Source: Paracoccus homiensis (GTDB lineage: Bacteria > Pseudomonadota > Alphaproteobacteria > Rhodobacterales > Rhodobacteraceae). Taken from it: a DNA stretch of 64,000 bases. The stretch covers positions 289,786-353,785 of the forward strand of contig NZ_FOHO01000004.1 of NCBI RefSeq assembly GCF_900111675.1, read 5' to 3'. The notes beneath the pieces were generated by a model, which searched no databases, was not told the DNA's origin, and saw nothing but the letters and a program-made list of their open reading frames with translations. How positions within the stretch are numbered: the stretch's first letter is position 1; each line of letters opens with the position of its first letter. Made by a program: the position numbers and the translations under genes. Positions 33,401 through 41,461 of this stretch are shown here, one piece after another.

Positions 33401-35779
33401 CTGCGTGCCCTCGGTCTGGAACCGCGCATCGACGGTTTCATCCAGCAGCGCAAAACCGCCGTTCAGCTCGACGGTCTGATAATTGTAGATAAAGCCGTTC
33501 TTGATCGCATCGCCTTCCAGCGCGCCGCCCATCGCGCCCTCGATCGGGCCGGTTTCGACATAGGCGTATGTGCCACCCGCCGCATTCAGCGCCGAAACCA
33601 GCGACGCCAGCGAAACCGAGCCCTGCGGATCGTTCTCGATCTCCAGCAGGCCGACGACATCGGCGGCGGCTTCGGTAATGGCGGCGACCAGCTTTGCCTC
33701 TTGGCGGGCGAACTCGGCCGCGTTGTTGGCACCGCGCGGGCTCTGATCGCCTGCGGGGCCGGTGCTGCCCGACAGGGTGGTGAAATAGTTCAGCACGTTG
33801 AAGGACGCCACCGTCAGCGTACCACCCGCATCGGCGGGTTCAGCCGGACGCGGATTGGCCTGAACCAACTCACCTTCGCTGGGGCTGTGGATGCGGTATT
33901 CGGGTTCTTCGCTGCCCGAGGCACTGTCCTCGGAAAAGCTCAGCACCCCGGTCAGGCCGCGATAGGCATCGCCCATGCGGAACTGGTCGCCCTGATCCAG
34001 TGTCCCATCTTCGCCAAGGAACGGCACCAGGATGTCATCGGGATTTTGCACCCCCGACCCGTCATCGACAACCAGCGAGCGTGCCGCGACATCCTTCAGG
34101 AACTGCTGATACCCATCGACGCTTGGGGCGTTCGACTGGGTGAACGTCTCGACCCGCCCGTCCGAGGTCAGGCGCATGGTGCCAAAGCGGTCCAGCTGGA
34201 ACAGTTCGCTGACGGTCATGTCCTGCGGAACGGTGACACGCATGCCCTCATAGGCTTCCAGATTGGCGACATAATCGCCATCGGCATCGCGCAGCACGGT
34301 CGCGGTCGGGAATTCGATCACACTGGCCGTGGGCAGATCATAGCCGCTGCCATCGACGGTGACGGTGGCGGCGGTGATTCGCGTCTCGCCGCCGGTCTCA
34401 CCGACCAGCCCTTCGACCGAAATCAGGTCGCCGGGCTGCACCACCGCGTTCGAGGCGATGAAGATCCCTTCCGAGGAATGGGCATCGCCATCGGCGTCGC
34501 TGTCCTCTTCCTGAATGTAGAAACCGCCCAGCCCCGGCATCACCTGCGTGACAATGGCCTGCACGCGAACCAACTGACCCAGAAGCGGGCTTTCATCGGC
34601 GGCCCCGGCCACACCGACCAGCGTGCCATCCGCCAGGTCGGTCACGCCCTGAACCTCGTGGATCTTGACCGCGCGATACTGGTCGGGGCTGGTCTCGTAT
34701 GTGCCCGCGACCGGCTGGTTTACCGCCGGATCATTGCCGAAATCGGCAAAGGTGAAATCGCTGGCCTGATCGGTATCCACGCCGCTTTCGACACGGATCG
34801 CACCGGCGGGCAGAAAGCTGCCATCCGGGCCGACGACCGGCGCCCCGAAGGCAAAGCTTTCGCCGGTTTCGCCATCGCTGACACCGACCGCGTCGATCAC
34901 GACCTCGCCGCCAGCGACAGCGCTGCCCGACAGGCTGGCGGTTTCGACCAGCGCGACAGTATAGCTGCTGTTCTCGATGAAATTCTGCGGGATGATCGCG
35001 TTCGGCGTCACGCCATAGGTGGTCGCGACCAGATCATTGCCGATCAGGAAATGGCCGTTGTCGCCAATGGTGTGATCAGCGGTAAAATCGAACCGCGCAT
35101 CTATGCTGCCATTGTCAGCGCTGTCGTCGGACTCGACGATGATCAGGCTGTAGCCGTCCAGCGACTGCCCCGGCTGACCGGTCAGTTCGACGAATTCGCT
35201 ATCGCTGCCCGTGGTCGAACCCAGCACCTTGTCGATCAACAGGGGCTGGGGCTGGGCGCTGGCATAGCCGGCCAGCGGAAAGGGCGTCGCCGCATTGTCA
35301 TTGGCGGTCGCGCCATCCAGCGCGTTGACGCCCGAAAACACCCAATCGGCCGGATCGAAGCTGGCCGAAGGCAGGCTGCCCGGCTTGCGCGCGGCCCAGC
35401 CGTCCAGATAATCCCAGACGGTGCCAGTCCCGTCCATGTCGATCTGGCCAAAGACCTCCGCGACGGTGCCATTCATGAACAGCTCGACCGCGTCGTCGCC
35501 ATTCACCGACACGGCCGATCCGCTGGTGAAATCAGGCGCGAAGCCCATGTATTCGGTGAACCCGGCCTCTTCGCTGGCCAGATACAGATACTGCCCGGCG
35601 CTGGCCGGGATGGCGGGAAATGTGAATTCCTGACCGTCGGTGCCGCCACCGTTATTGGCCGAGCCGACGCCGTAGATCGACAGATCGGCGATGTCATTCA
35701 GCACATAGAATTCAACGGCTTTGGGAAGGCCACCGGTCAGGGGCCCATCGATGATTCCGGTAATGACCAGATTCGACAT
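30464..35779 (-). CDS. Secreted fusion of endonuclease/phosphatase and 5'-nucleotidase with RTX tail
   Basis: A 1771-residue multidomain protein. Residues about 1-360 hold two lamin-tail-like beta domains (LIDKVLGSTTGSDSEFVELT). About 366-480 is the OB-like domain of ExeM/NucH nucleases. About 650-980 is an exonuclease-endonuclease-phosphatase domain (TVASFNVLNYF, VVGLLEIEND, VNHLKSKG, VLGDLNAY, SSDHDPIIVG). About 984-1640 is a metallophosphatase/5'-nucleotidase (LEILHMADQEGNGS, LGNHEFDMG, NGGGIRASI). Residues 1650-1710 carry calcium-binding GTDGRDNLV and GTDGDDLII units. No signal peptide, so type I export is expected. AGGAA precedes the ATG at 35779. With the perfect Pho box upstream, it probably releases phosphate from extracellular nucleic acid. 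Confidence 0.9.
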   Translation of the reverse strand: MSNLVITGIIDGPLTGGLPKAVEFYVLNDIADLSIYGVGSANNGGGTDGQEFTFPAIPASAGQYLYLASEEAGFTEYMGFAPDFTSGSAVSVNGDDAVELFMNGTVAEVFGQIDMDGTGTVWDYLDGWAARKPGSLPSASFDPADWVFSGVNALDGATANDNAATPFPLAGYASAQPQPLLIDKVLGSTTGSDSEFVELTGQPGQSLDGYSLIIVESDDSADNGSIDARFDFTADHTIGDNGHFLIGNDLVATTYGVTPNAIIPQNFIENSSYTVALVETASLSGSAVAGGEVVIDAVGVSDGETGESFAFGAPVVGPDGSFLPAGAIRVESGVDTDQASDFTFADFGNDPAVNQPVAGTYETSPDQYRAVKIHEVQGVTDLADGTLVGVAGAADESPLLGQLVRVQAIVTQVMPGLGGFYIQEEDSDADGDAHSSEGIFIASNAVVQPGDLISVEGLVGETGGETRITAATVTVDGSGYDLPTASVIEFPTATVLRDADGDYVANLEAYEGMRVTVPQDMTVSELFQLDRFGTMRLTSDGRVETFTQSNAPSVDGYQQFLKDVAARSLVVDDGSGVQNPDDILVPFLGEDGTLDQGDQFRMGDAYRGLTGVLSFSEDSASGSEEPEYRIHSPSEGELVQANPRPAEPADAGGTLTVASFNVLNYFTTLSGSTGPAGDQSPRGANNAAEFARQEAKLVAAITEAAADVVGLLEIENDPQGSVSLASLVSALNAAGGTYAYVETGPIEGAMGGALEGDAIKNGFIYNYQTVELNGGFALLDETVDARFQTEGTQRPALAQTFTEKASGESFTAIVNHLKSKGSVVDGDADMGDGQGNNANVRAAAAAALADWIANDPTGTGEQDVLVLGDLNAYRMEDAITTLRAGADGVLGTADDLTDLGALFDPDSISYVFDGMTGTLDYAFASESLTAKVTGAAYWNINADEADAFDYNLDFGRDASLFSADAYRSSDHDPIIVGLDLGETPMTYTLEILHMADQEGNGSSILYAPNASAIMNALEAQDLGGDGLADNTIRLSSGDAFIPGVFFDASRAVFGSGGIADIQIQNELGFQAITLGNHEFDMGTAVLADLISGLAAGDFSALTGSALAGLDFTGTDMPYLSVNLDVGTDANLAALAVAGGGLPVGNSITSSVVLEEGGELIGVVGATTPTLARISSSGDVTVSPQWADTTPTAAELDALAAIIQAEVDQLLADNPTMNKVIMQAHMQVLDIELELASRLSGVDVVIAGGSNTRLTDENDRLIDGDVSQGTYPQFVTNADGGVTAVVNTDGNYKYVGRLVIDFDENGQIIADSYDADVSGAYATDDQGVADLGAENLVDPEIQAIVDAIEAQIQATEGNVFGISNVFLNGNRSGVDDPANSDGVRTQETNLGNLTADANLAYAQAHDETVTVSIKNGGGIRASIGEVTVPAGGTDFQRLPNGELLDSDGNVIKPEGGISQTDIQTTLAFNNSLSLLTLTRAELIEVLEHAVSAAPSAAGQFAQVSGVQFSFDPDQPAGSRIISAAITDGDGNDLDVLVRDGEMVGNADGQIRIVTLGFMADGGDGYPFPMGAGVNRVDLNDLDGDGVDDGAADGVATFADNGTEQDAFAEYLAANFGTAETAYDRADSGYDGDDRIQNLSYRDDSVIDAPSLNVIMGTDGRDNLVGTDGDDLIISGAGRFDVVEGGAGADVFYFGFEALDGVRERTTISDYEIGMDVIALAEGVGIASLKQTGNMVIAYLDDPQGRDDAIYIRGTDVTIDALSFETDYTLATV

Positions 35780-35841
35780 GATTTCCTCGCTCAAAACTCA
35801 GGCGTCCGCGGGACGGGATCACATGTTCCTCTGTGAGAACC

Positions 35842-35859
35842 ATGACAGCACCATGACAG
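35842..35859 (-). promoter_or_regulatory. Perfect Pho box upstream of the secreted nuclease/nucleotidase
   Basis: On the minus strand the sequence is CTGTCAT-GGTG-CTGTCAT: two identical 7-mers with a four-base spacer, the textbook PhoB operator. It ends 62 bases before the ATG at 35779. This points to induction under phosphate limitation. Confidence 0.85.
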
Positions 35860-35938
35860 GCAGGCGACTGTTTTGTGGTCGGGGCAAGCCCACCGGTCAC
35901 GATACACGCAAGGATTGAGGCGCACCGGGACGCAGAAA

Positions 35939-35960
35939 GGGGCCGCCCGCAGGCGACCCC
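35939..35960 (-). terminator. Likely terminator after the phytase-like esterase gene
   Basis: Arms GGGGCCGCC and GGCGACCCC (one mismatch) around a four-base loop, followed on the minus strand by TTTCTG. It begins 23 bases beyond the stop at 35984. The next gene has its own Pho box promoter. Confidence 0.6.
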
Positions 35961-35983
35961 GAAACACTCGAAAAGGCTGCGGG

Positions 35984-38146
35984 TTACAGCTTGCCCGGCG
36001 ACCAGAACAGCGTCTCGCCGCTGCTGTCATCCACGCCGTCATTGTCGGTGACGATCCAGGCATCGCCCGCGGCGTCGAAGGCCAGCCCCTCGACCTTGTC
36101 GACGACATATCCGTTGGTCAGCGATTTCAGGTCGGGGATCAGGTCGCGCACCTCTTCCTTGGCGACGACGGGCAGATCTCCGTCAAGGGCGGCGGGCTGC
36201 AAGTCGCTGATCGCGACGCGAAAGATCTTCTTCAGGCGGGCGGCATCGCCGATCTGGTTGTCGCGTTCGATGATATAGGCATGATCGCCCTGCACCGCGA
36301 TTTCGGACAGACCGACCCAACCGGTTTCCGCAGCCTCCAGCGGATAGCGGACGGCGCCCCATTCGCCGCTGTCCAGATCATAGGCCAGCAGCTTGACCTG
36401 ACCCTTCGGATCGTCGCCCCATTCGCGCTGCATGGCGATCCACAGACGGTTGCCGATCCGGGCAATCCCCTCGGCCCCAAAGCGGCGCTGGTGGGCCAAC
36501 AGCTCGTCCGGCAAGGCGATTTCGTCCTGAATTTCGCCGCTGCCATCGACATGGATCAGGGCATGCGGCACCAGCTTGGCGGCATTGCCTTCGATCGCCA
36601 GCCAGAAACCACCCTCGCCATCGGTCGTCACGCCCTCGATATCCAGCTTTTGCGCCGCCGCACCGTCGCGGGTGATGACGGTCTGGGCGGTGATCCGCGC
36701 GGGTGTCTGGGTGGCGTCGATATGATACAGCGACGGCATCGACGAATAGACGCTGTCGGATGCGGCAACCAACTGCCCCGGCTGATCGTCAACCGCCGTC
36801 AGCGCCCCCAGCGCGCCCCAACCGATCAGCCTGTCCGCCCCCGCCGAGGTCAGCATCGGATAGGCCGGCGCATCCTGCGTCAGTTCATAAACCATGACAT
36901 GCGCACGGGCGGCTCCGTCCTCGCCCAGATCAGCCTCGTTGGCGGTCACCAGCAGGTTGCGCGACGGGATCGCCACGGTCCCTTCCGGGCTGATCCCCGA
37001 AGGCAAAAGCTGCACCAGATCCGGCGCGGCGGGATCGGTCAGATCATAGACCCCAATCACCGAAGCACGTTCGGACACGGCGAACAGATAGGGCGTGTCG
37101 CCATAGCGGGCGAAATCGACGCTTTCTATCTCGACACCTTTCGATTTCGACCGCTTTTCGGGATAGTGCCCGATCTCGATGATCGCATGTTCCAGCGTCG
37201 CCCCGGATTCGTAGACCAACGTGCCGTCCTTGCGGAAGATGGTGAACCCGCGGCTGCCACCCTTCCAGTCGCCCTCGTTGGCGATCGCAAAGTGATCGCT
37301 GTCGATCCACTTGACCCCATCGGGTTCACGCGGCGCATCGGTGATTTCGGAACTGAAGTCCAGTTTCCCGTCACGCGCGGTATCAACGTCCTGCAACGTC
37401 ACCACCCCGGCCGAAAAATGCGACGCCACCTGACCATCGGCGCCGATCACGACGATATGGTTGTTTTCCTGCAGCGTGACCACGATCTCTCCCGCATCGT
37501 TGATATCGACGAATTCGGGTTCGGGATCCTCGCCACCGACCTCGGCCAGCCCGGTCAGGTCGATCCTTGCCATCTTGGCGCAATCGGCGTCCTCACCCGA
37601 AACCGGGATGGTGACGACAAAGCCCGCGGGCATCTGCGGCAGACCGCCATCGCCCAGATCCTCGTCGCGCTCATTCTCGATGGCGACGGCCAGAAAGCTG
37701 TGATCGGGGGCCACGGCCACCGAATCCGGCTGGCCACCCAGATCACATGATGCCACTTCCTCGCCGCTGTCCAGATCGATCACTGCCAGACGCCCCGACG
37801 GATCGGTATAGCTGTCCGAGGTGTTCACCCCCACGAAGGCCCGGTTGCCGATGATATGCGCGGTCGTCGGCTCGCCATTCAGCGCGACATTCCCCTTGGG
37901 TTGCGGGTTCGCCGGATCTGTCAGATCGACCAGCCCCAACACACCAAGCGGGCTGTCGGTATAGATCACCGTCATCCCGTCTTGCGAGGCCGAAATGATC
38001 TCGGCCGAGCTTTCGCGGACGCTATCTTCGCCCTCGGCCATATTTGCGATGACCGGAAAACTGGCGATACGATTGAAGCTGTCGGCCAGTGCGGGACTGG
38101 TCAACAGGGCAAAGGCCGAGACGGCGGACATCATGCGCAGGGTCAT
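35984..38146 (-). CDS. Exported phytase-like esterase (beta-propeller)
   Basis: A 720-residue protein with a signal peptide (MTLRMMSAVSAFALLTSPAL, cleaved after ALA). The body is a repeated beta-propeller. It includes WD/choice-like blades (LGVLGLVDLTDPANPQPKGN, GRLAVIDLDSGEEVASCDLG) and the C-terminal 'esterase-like activity of phytase' region (DIEGVTTDGEGGFWLAIEGN, FGAEGIARIGNRLWIAMQRE, KVEGLAFDAAGDAWIVTDND). Such proteins are linked to periplasmic phosphoester hydrolysis. AGGAGC precedes the ATG at 38146, and a near-consensus Pho box lies 70 bases upstream. Exact substrate unknown. Confidence 0.85.
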   Translation of the reverse strand: MTLRMMSAVSAFALLTSPALADSFNRIASFPVIANMAEGEDSVRESSAEIISASQDGMTVIYTDSPLGVLGLVDLTDPANPQPKGNVALNGEPTTAHIIGNRAFVGVNTSDSYTDPSGRLAVIDLDSGEEVASCDLGGQPDSVAVAPDHSFLAVAIENERDEDLGDGGLPQMPAGFVVTIPVSGEDADCAKMARIDLTGLAEVGGEDPEPEFVDINDAGEIVVTLQENNHIVVIGADGQVASHFSAGVVTLQDVDTARDGKLDFSSEITDAPREPDGVKWIDSDHFAIANEGDWKGGSRGFTIFRKDGTLVYESGATLEHAIIEIGHYPEKRSKSKGVEIESVDFARYGDTPYLFAVSERASVIGVYDLTDPAAPDLVQLLPSGISPEGTVAIPSRNLLVTANEADLGEDGAARAHVMVYELTQDAPAYPMLTSAGADRLIGWGALGALTAVDDQPGQLVAASDSVYSSMPSLYHIDATQTPARITAQTVITRDGAAAQKLDIEGVTTDGEGGFWLAIEGNAAKLVPHALIHVDGSGEIQDEIALPDELLAHQRRFGAEGIARIGNRLWIAMQREWGDDPKGQVKLLAYDLDSGEWGAVRYPLEAAETGWVGLSEIAVQGDHAYIIERDNQIGDAARLKKIFRVAISDLQPAALDGDLPVVAKEEVRDLIPDLKSLTNGYVVDKVEGLAFDAAGDAWIVTDNDGVDDSSGETLFWSPGKL

Positions 38147-38215
38147 GACAGGCTCCTACTGGTAAAAAATCCAGCGAAAGCTAGGCAGCAGTTGCGACGG
38201 TCCGGTAACGCGCGC

Positions 38216-38233
38216 GTGACCCTTTCATGACAG
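38216..38233 (-). promoter_or_regulatory. Pho box upstream of the phytase-like esterase
   Basis: On the minus strand CTGTCAT-GAAA-GGGTCAC, 15 of 18 positions of CTGTCATAAAACTGTCAC. It ends 69 bases before the ATG at 38146. Together with the perfect box at 35842 it places both exported enzymes in a phosphate-starvation regulon. Confidence 0.75.
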
Positions 38234-38234
38234 A

Positions 38235-38642
38235 TCAGTCCGGGGCGATGACCTGCAATTTCGGGAAATAGGTGCGATAGCGCGCGGCATCGCGCGTCAG
38301 CAGTCGATAACCGCGGATCGCGGCATGGGCGCCGATATAGAAATCCGGCAGGGGCGAGCGTCGGGCACCGCCCCGCCGACGATAGGCCAGAAACGCCTTG
38401 CCCGCCAGAAACGCAGCAGGCCAGGGCAACGGCTCGCGGTGAAAGACATCTTCGGGCAGGACCGCTTCCAGCATTTCGATGCGGCTATGGGCGATCGACA
38501 GCTCGGCATAGATCAGCGGGTTGATGACCAGCCGCGCGCCCTGCCCCAGCTCGGCCAGCGTATCAGACGACCACGCCGACCATTGCGGGTCGGCGGTGGC
38601 GATATCGATCAGGATATTGGCGTCGACCAGCACCGGCGTCAT
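38235..38642 (-). CDS. vapC: PIN-domain toxin VapC
   Basis: A 135-residue PIN-domain ribonuclease with the four acidic residues expected for the metal site: Asp7 (LVDANILID), Glu47 (IYAELSI), Asp100 (PLPDFYIGAHA) and Asp118 (LLTRDAARY). VapC toxins cut tRNA or rRNA. It overlaps the antitoxin gene by four bases, the usual vapBC arrangement. Next to the partition genes it would help keep the replicon in the population. Confidence 0.92.
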   Translation of the reverse strand: MTPVLVDANILIDIATADPQWSAWSSDTLAELGQGARLVINPLIYAELSIAHSRIEMLEAVLPEDVFHREPLPWPAAFLAGKAFLAYRRRGGARRSPLPDFYIGAHAAIRGYRLLTRDAARYRTYFPKLQVIAPD

Positions 38643-38878
38643 TGACGGGTCAGGGCCATGATCTCATCCGTGGACAGTCCGGTATCGGCGCTGCCGCGCA
38701 GGCGGGCAATGGCCGCATCCATGCGGCGGGCCTTCTGGTCGTCGCCCTGCCCCGCCGCCAGCACACGCACGATGCCATCATCGCCGATGACGAACTCGAC
38801 CTCTGTGCCGGGTTGAAACCCGGCCAGATCTCGAACGCTTTGCGGGATCGTCACCTGCCCTTTGGTCGTGATACGCAT
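38639..38878 (-). CDS. vapB: AbrB/SpoVT-type antitoxin VapB
   Basis: A 79-residue protein with a swapped-hairpin DNA-binding N-terminus (MRITTKGQVTIPQSVRDLAG, EVEFVIGDDGIVRV) and a C-terminal toxin-binding tail (DTGLSTDEIMALTRQ). AGGAGG lies five bases before the ATG at 38878. It neutralises VapC and, with it, represses its own promoter; a tandem repeat fit for this lies just upstream. Confidence 0.92.
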   Translation of the reverse strand: MRITTKGQVTIPQSVRDLAGFQPGTEVEFVIGDDGIVRVLAAGQGDDQKARRMDAAIARLRGSADTGLSTDEIMALTRQ

Positions 38879-38894
38879 GCTTGCCTCCTGAGTG

Positions 38895-38913
38895 GTAATA
38901 CCAAAGTAATACC
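38895..38913. promoter_or_regulatory. Tandem repeat, likely vapBC operator
   Basis: GTAATACC occurs twice with an AAA spacer (11-bp period, one helical turn), 17-35 bases before the vapB ATG. Its AT-rich sequence also makes it the likely promoter. A VapBC autorepression site is the natural reading. Confidence 0.55.
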
Positions 38914-38950
38914 ATACATCCCGCCCGTCAAGCCTGCCGCCTTTGCAGGG

Positions 38951-38974
38951 TGACCTTCCCCGTGGGGAAGGTCA
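38951..38974. repeat. parS-like palindrome, copy 1 (at the parB stop)
   Basis: Core CTTCCCCGTGGGGAAG extended on both sides to a 24-bp dyad (TGACC and GGTCA ends) with one central mismatch. It includes the parB stop codon. One of four copies confined to the partition genes. Confidence 0.75.
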
Positions 38975-40087
38975 TTCGATCTGGTCCAGCATGGCCGCAA
39001 CGGCAGCCTCCAACCGGCGGCGATCCACGGTCGAAAAGTCGCGCGGCAGGCGGATTTCCAACCGACCATTGGCGGCCACGCATTTCGCGCTGCCCTGCGG
39101 TCGAGCCAACTGAAAGGTCGTCTTGGCCTTGCCCGCGGGCACGGGGCCAGATGCCTTTTTCTTCGGCGCCGGCTGGCCCAGATCATCATCCCCCTGCCCC
39201 GCATAGCGGCGCAGCACATCCAGCTCATCCTTGATCGACCGGCTATCCCAATCCTTCAGCTCTGTGCGGATCGCCGCCGCCAGACCCTCAACCTCTTCCA
39301 ACCGCTGCGACAGGGCCAGCCCCAAGGCGCGCGGAATCTCTTGCGGATACAACAGCGTTTCGCCCAGGGTTTCGACCAGCCGGATGAAGTTACGGATATA
39401 GCTGCGCTTCTGATAGCCCGCCGACCGGAACAGGATGGCCACCGCCTTTTCGGGATCGTTTTCCTCGGTCAGCGGGTCCATGGCGTAATGCACCGCAAGC
39501 TGCGCCATCTCGGCGAACGAGATGTCCTTGCGGACCATATTCTCATCCACCATGCGACGATAAAGCTGCTCAAGCTCGTCACCGCGCGCGGACAGGCCCG
39601 CCGGGATCATGCCCCACGCGTCCTTGTCACCGGTCTCTTCCAGCAGTTGGCGATAGGCCGACAGGCGGCGCCAACCCTGGATCAATTCGTACCGACCATC
39701 GCCCGACGGCTCGACCCGGATAGGATTCGACAGGCCGATCTCGCGGATCGATGCGATAAGCTCTGCCAGTTCGTAATCGGCACCCGATGCCCGATCGCGG
39801 ATCAACTTGTTCGTGTCGATTGCGTCCAGCGGGATCATGTCCGTGATCAGCCCTGCCCGTTTCAGCCGGACATGCTCTTGGGCCAACGCATCGTTTTCGG
39901 CACGGATCTGCGCCTCGATCCGCGCACGATCACGGGTCGATTCCGCCGTCTCGGCGATCGCGGTCGCCATCGGCCCCCGGCGCGGCTCGGGTTGCGGCGG
40001 CGTGTCTTCAGTCTTCCCCGCGGGGAAGACTGCCTCCCCATCATCCTCGGGGATCTCGATATCGAACATGCGGCGCTTGCGACTCAT
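38972..40087 (-). CDS. parB: ParB-family partition protein
   Basis: A 371-residue plasmid-type ParB. The basic N-terminus (MSRKRRMFDIEIPED) is followed by the ParB nuclease-like domain (LIREIG-type segment ASIREIGLSNPIRVEP, then YELIQGWRRLSAYRQL). Then comes a central helix-turn-helix region (DISFAEMAQLAVHYAMD, FRSAGYQKRSYIRNFIRLVE) and a C-terminal part with RLEIRLPRDFSTVDRRRLEA. It binds the centromere and stimulates ParA. The ATG at 40087 overlaps parA by four bases. One parS-like palindrome lies within codons 17-25 and another covers the stop codon. Confidence 0.9.
   Translation of the reverse strand: MSRKRRMFDIEIPEDDGEAVFPAGKTEDTPPQPEPRRGPMATAIAETAESTRDRARIEAQIRAENDALAQEHVRLKRAGLITDMIPLDAIDTNKLIRDRASGADYELAELIASIREIGLSNPIRVEPSGDGRYELIQGWRRLSAYRQLLEETGDKDAWGMIPAGLSARGDELEQLYRRMVDENMVRKDISFAEMAQLAVHYAMDPLTEENDPEKAVAILFRSAGYQKRSYIRNFIRLVETLGETLLYPQEIPRALGLALSQRLEEVEGLAAAIRTELKDWDSRSIKDELDVLRRYAGQGDDDLGQPAPKKKASGPVPAGKAKTTFQLARPQGSAKCVAANGRLEIRLPRDFSTVDRRRLEAAVAAMLDQIE
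40009..40032. repeat. parS-like palindrome, copy 2 (inside parB, perfect)
   Basis: Perfect 24-bp palindrome: CAGTCTTCCCCG followed by its exact complement. It lies in the parB coding region around residues 19-26 (VFPAGKTE). Shares the core CTTCCCCGNGGGGAAG with the other three copies. Confidence 0.8.
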
Positions 40088-41391
40088 GCCTCGCTCTCCT
40101 CGATCTGCTCCCACGCGGTCAGGACGTGGCCACGAAATTCCTCATAGGCCTGGTCGAAGGTCGCGCGTGCGCGGCGCCACGTATTGCGCGTCATTTCACG
40201 GTAATCGATCTCGTAGATCGAGCTGAGAAAGCGGCCCGATTGCTCGACCGCGCGGGTCAGTTCGATAGGATGCTCGGCCATACGCTCTGCAAAGACCTGA
40301 CGGAACGCCCCCAGCATCGCCTGATGCAACTCATTCGAAGGCTCGAACCGTGTCATCAGAAAGCGAATGTCATAAAAGACCTTCGGCAAGGTGATCTTCC
40401 CCGTGGGGAAGTTTTCGAACCCGTGCGACAGATCCTCCAGCGCCTCTGCGAGCTGCCCGATAAAGCTGGTGGTCGAGTCGTATTCCCAGTAACCGGGGCC
40501 GGACGGCACATACAGCATGTCGGCCGCAAAGACCGCGTTCATCGACTGATAGCCGATCGCAGGGGGGCAATCGAACAGGATCAGGTCGTAATCCTCATCC
40601 GGCAGCGCATCCAGGAAGCGGGACACCGCGCCGAAGAACGTCCATTCAGGATTCAGATGCCGGTACTGCGCGCTTGCAAACTCCACGAAGGCCGCGTTGG
40701 CACAGCTGGGCACGATATCAATGGTCGGCCAGGCGGTGGGCTTGATAAAGTCAGACGGACGCAGCATGCCCAGACCCATGTCGCGGATCGACGCAGGCAG
40801 CTTGCGCTGGGGCAGGGTGGTGCCGCTTTCCGCCCCGGCGATGGCAGCATTCATGCGGTCGGTCTCACGTTCAAGATCGCGGGCCATGATGCCCCAGACG
40901 GTGTGATCCTCGCCGACATCGGTCAGACCCATGCTGTGGCTAAGTGTTGCCTGCGGGTCGAAGTCAACGACAAGGACGCGATAGCCGTCCAGCGCGGCGG
41001 CATGGGCAAAATGCAGCGCGACGGTCGACTTGCCCGCGCCACCCTTGAAATTGGCAATGGCCGCACGAAAGGCACGCCGCCCTTTTGGTCGCGGCGGCAT
41101 CAGCGACCGCTTGCCCACGCGTACGCGCCGGCGCAGCTCGTTGATCTCTTCAAGACTGAACCAGCGCTGGCGGCCATCCTCTTCGACTTCCCCGAGGGGA
41201 AGGTTCGGGTCGGCGGCCAGCTTGCCCCTGAAGGTAGACTGGTTGATGCGGAAGATCAGCTCGGACACTTCCCAGGACGAGAAGCGGCGCAGCGATTTCT
41301 GATTGTCGGGGCTGAACGTCTGCCGCCGGATCCACCCCTGCATCTTCAGGGACTGTGTCTGCAGCCGGGCGAGGTCTTCGTGAGTATACAT
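40084..41391 (-). CDS. parA: ParA-family partition ATPase
   Basis: A 435-residue plasmid-type ParA with an N-terminal DNA-binding extension (about 1-115, RLQTQSLKMQGWIRRQTF, RWFSLEEINELRRRVR). This is followed by the deviant Walker A KGGAGKSTVALHF, VLVVDFDPQATLSHSMG and LILFDCPPAIGYQSMNAV. The extension is typical of P1/RepA-type partition ATPases that repress their own operon. The ATG at 41391 is used; the upstream frame has no ribosome binding site. Two parS-like palindromes lie within the gene. Confidence 0.93.
   Translation of the reverse strand: MYTHEDLARLQTQSLKMQGWIRRQTFSPDNQKSLRRFSSWEVSELIFRINQSTFRGKLAADPNLPLGEVEEDGRQRWFSLEEINELRRRVRVGKRSLMPPRPKGRRAFRAAIANFKGGAGKSTVALHFAHAAALDGYRVLVVDFDPQATLSHSMGLTDVGEDHTVWGIMARDLERETDRMNAAIAGAESGTTLPQRKLPASIRDMGLGMLRPSDFIKPTAWPTIDIVPSCANAAFVEFASAQYRHLNPEWTFFGAVSRFLDALPDEDYDLILFDCPPAIGYQSMNAVFAADMLYVPSGPGYWEYDSTTSFIGQLAEALEDLSHGFENFPTGKITLPKVFYDIRFLMTRFEPSNELHQAMLGAFRQVFAERMAEHPIELTRAVEQSGRFLSSIYEIDYREMTRNTWRRARATFDQAYEEFRGHVLTAWEQIEESEA
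40396..40411. repeat. parS-like palindrome, copy 3 (inside parA)
   Basis: CTTCCCCGTGGGGAAG, 16 bp with one central mismatch, in the parA coding region encoding FPTGK near residue 328. Confidence 0.75.
41187..41202. repeat. parS-like palindrome, copy 4 (inside parA)
   Basis: CTTCCCCGAGGGGAAG, 16 bp with one central mismatch, in the parA coding region encoding LPLGE near residue 65. Confidence 0.75.
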
Positions 41392-41432
41392 GAATTGCCT
41401 GAATTGAAGGACGTTGATTACTGCTGTTTCCG

Positions 41433-41461
41433 CTTTTACGCCTAATTTGACCTTTTGGCAA
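41433..41461 (-). promoter_or_regulatory. Candidate parA promoter overlapped by a palindrome
   Basis: On the minus strand TTGCCA (41461-41456) and TAAAAG (41438-41433) are 17 bases apart. The -35 box is covered by the inverted repeat CCTTTTGGCAAAAGG at 41451-41465. This is the layout expected for an autorepressed parAB operon, with a leader of about 35 bases. Confidence 0.5.

Noticed and set aside
31319..35836. 1505-codon open frame on + opposite the nuclease/nucleotidase gene
   Set aside because: Translation lacks domains, is Arg/His/Ile-rich and exactly shadows the minus-strand gene, which has all expected catalytic motifs.
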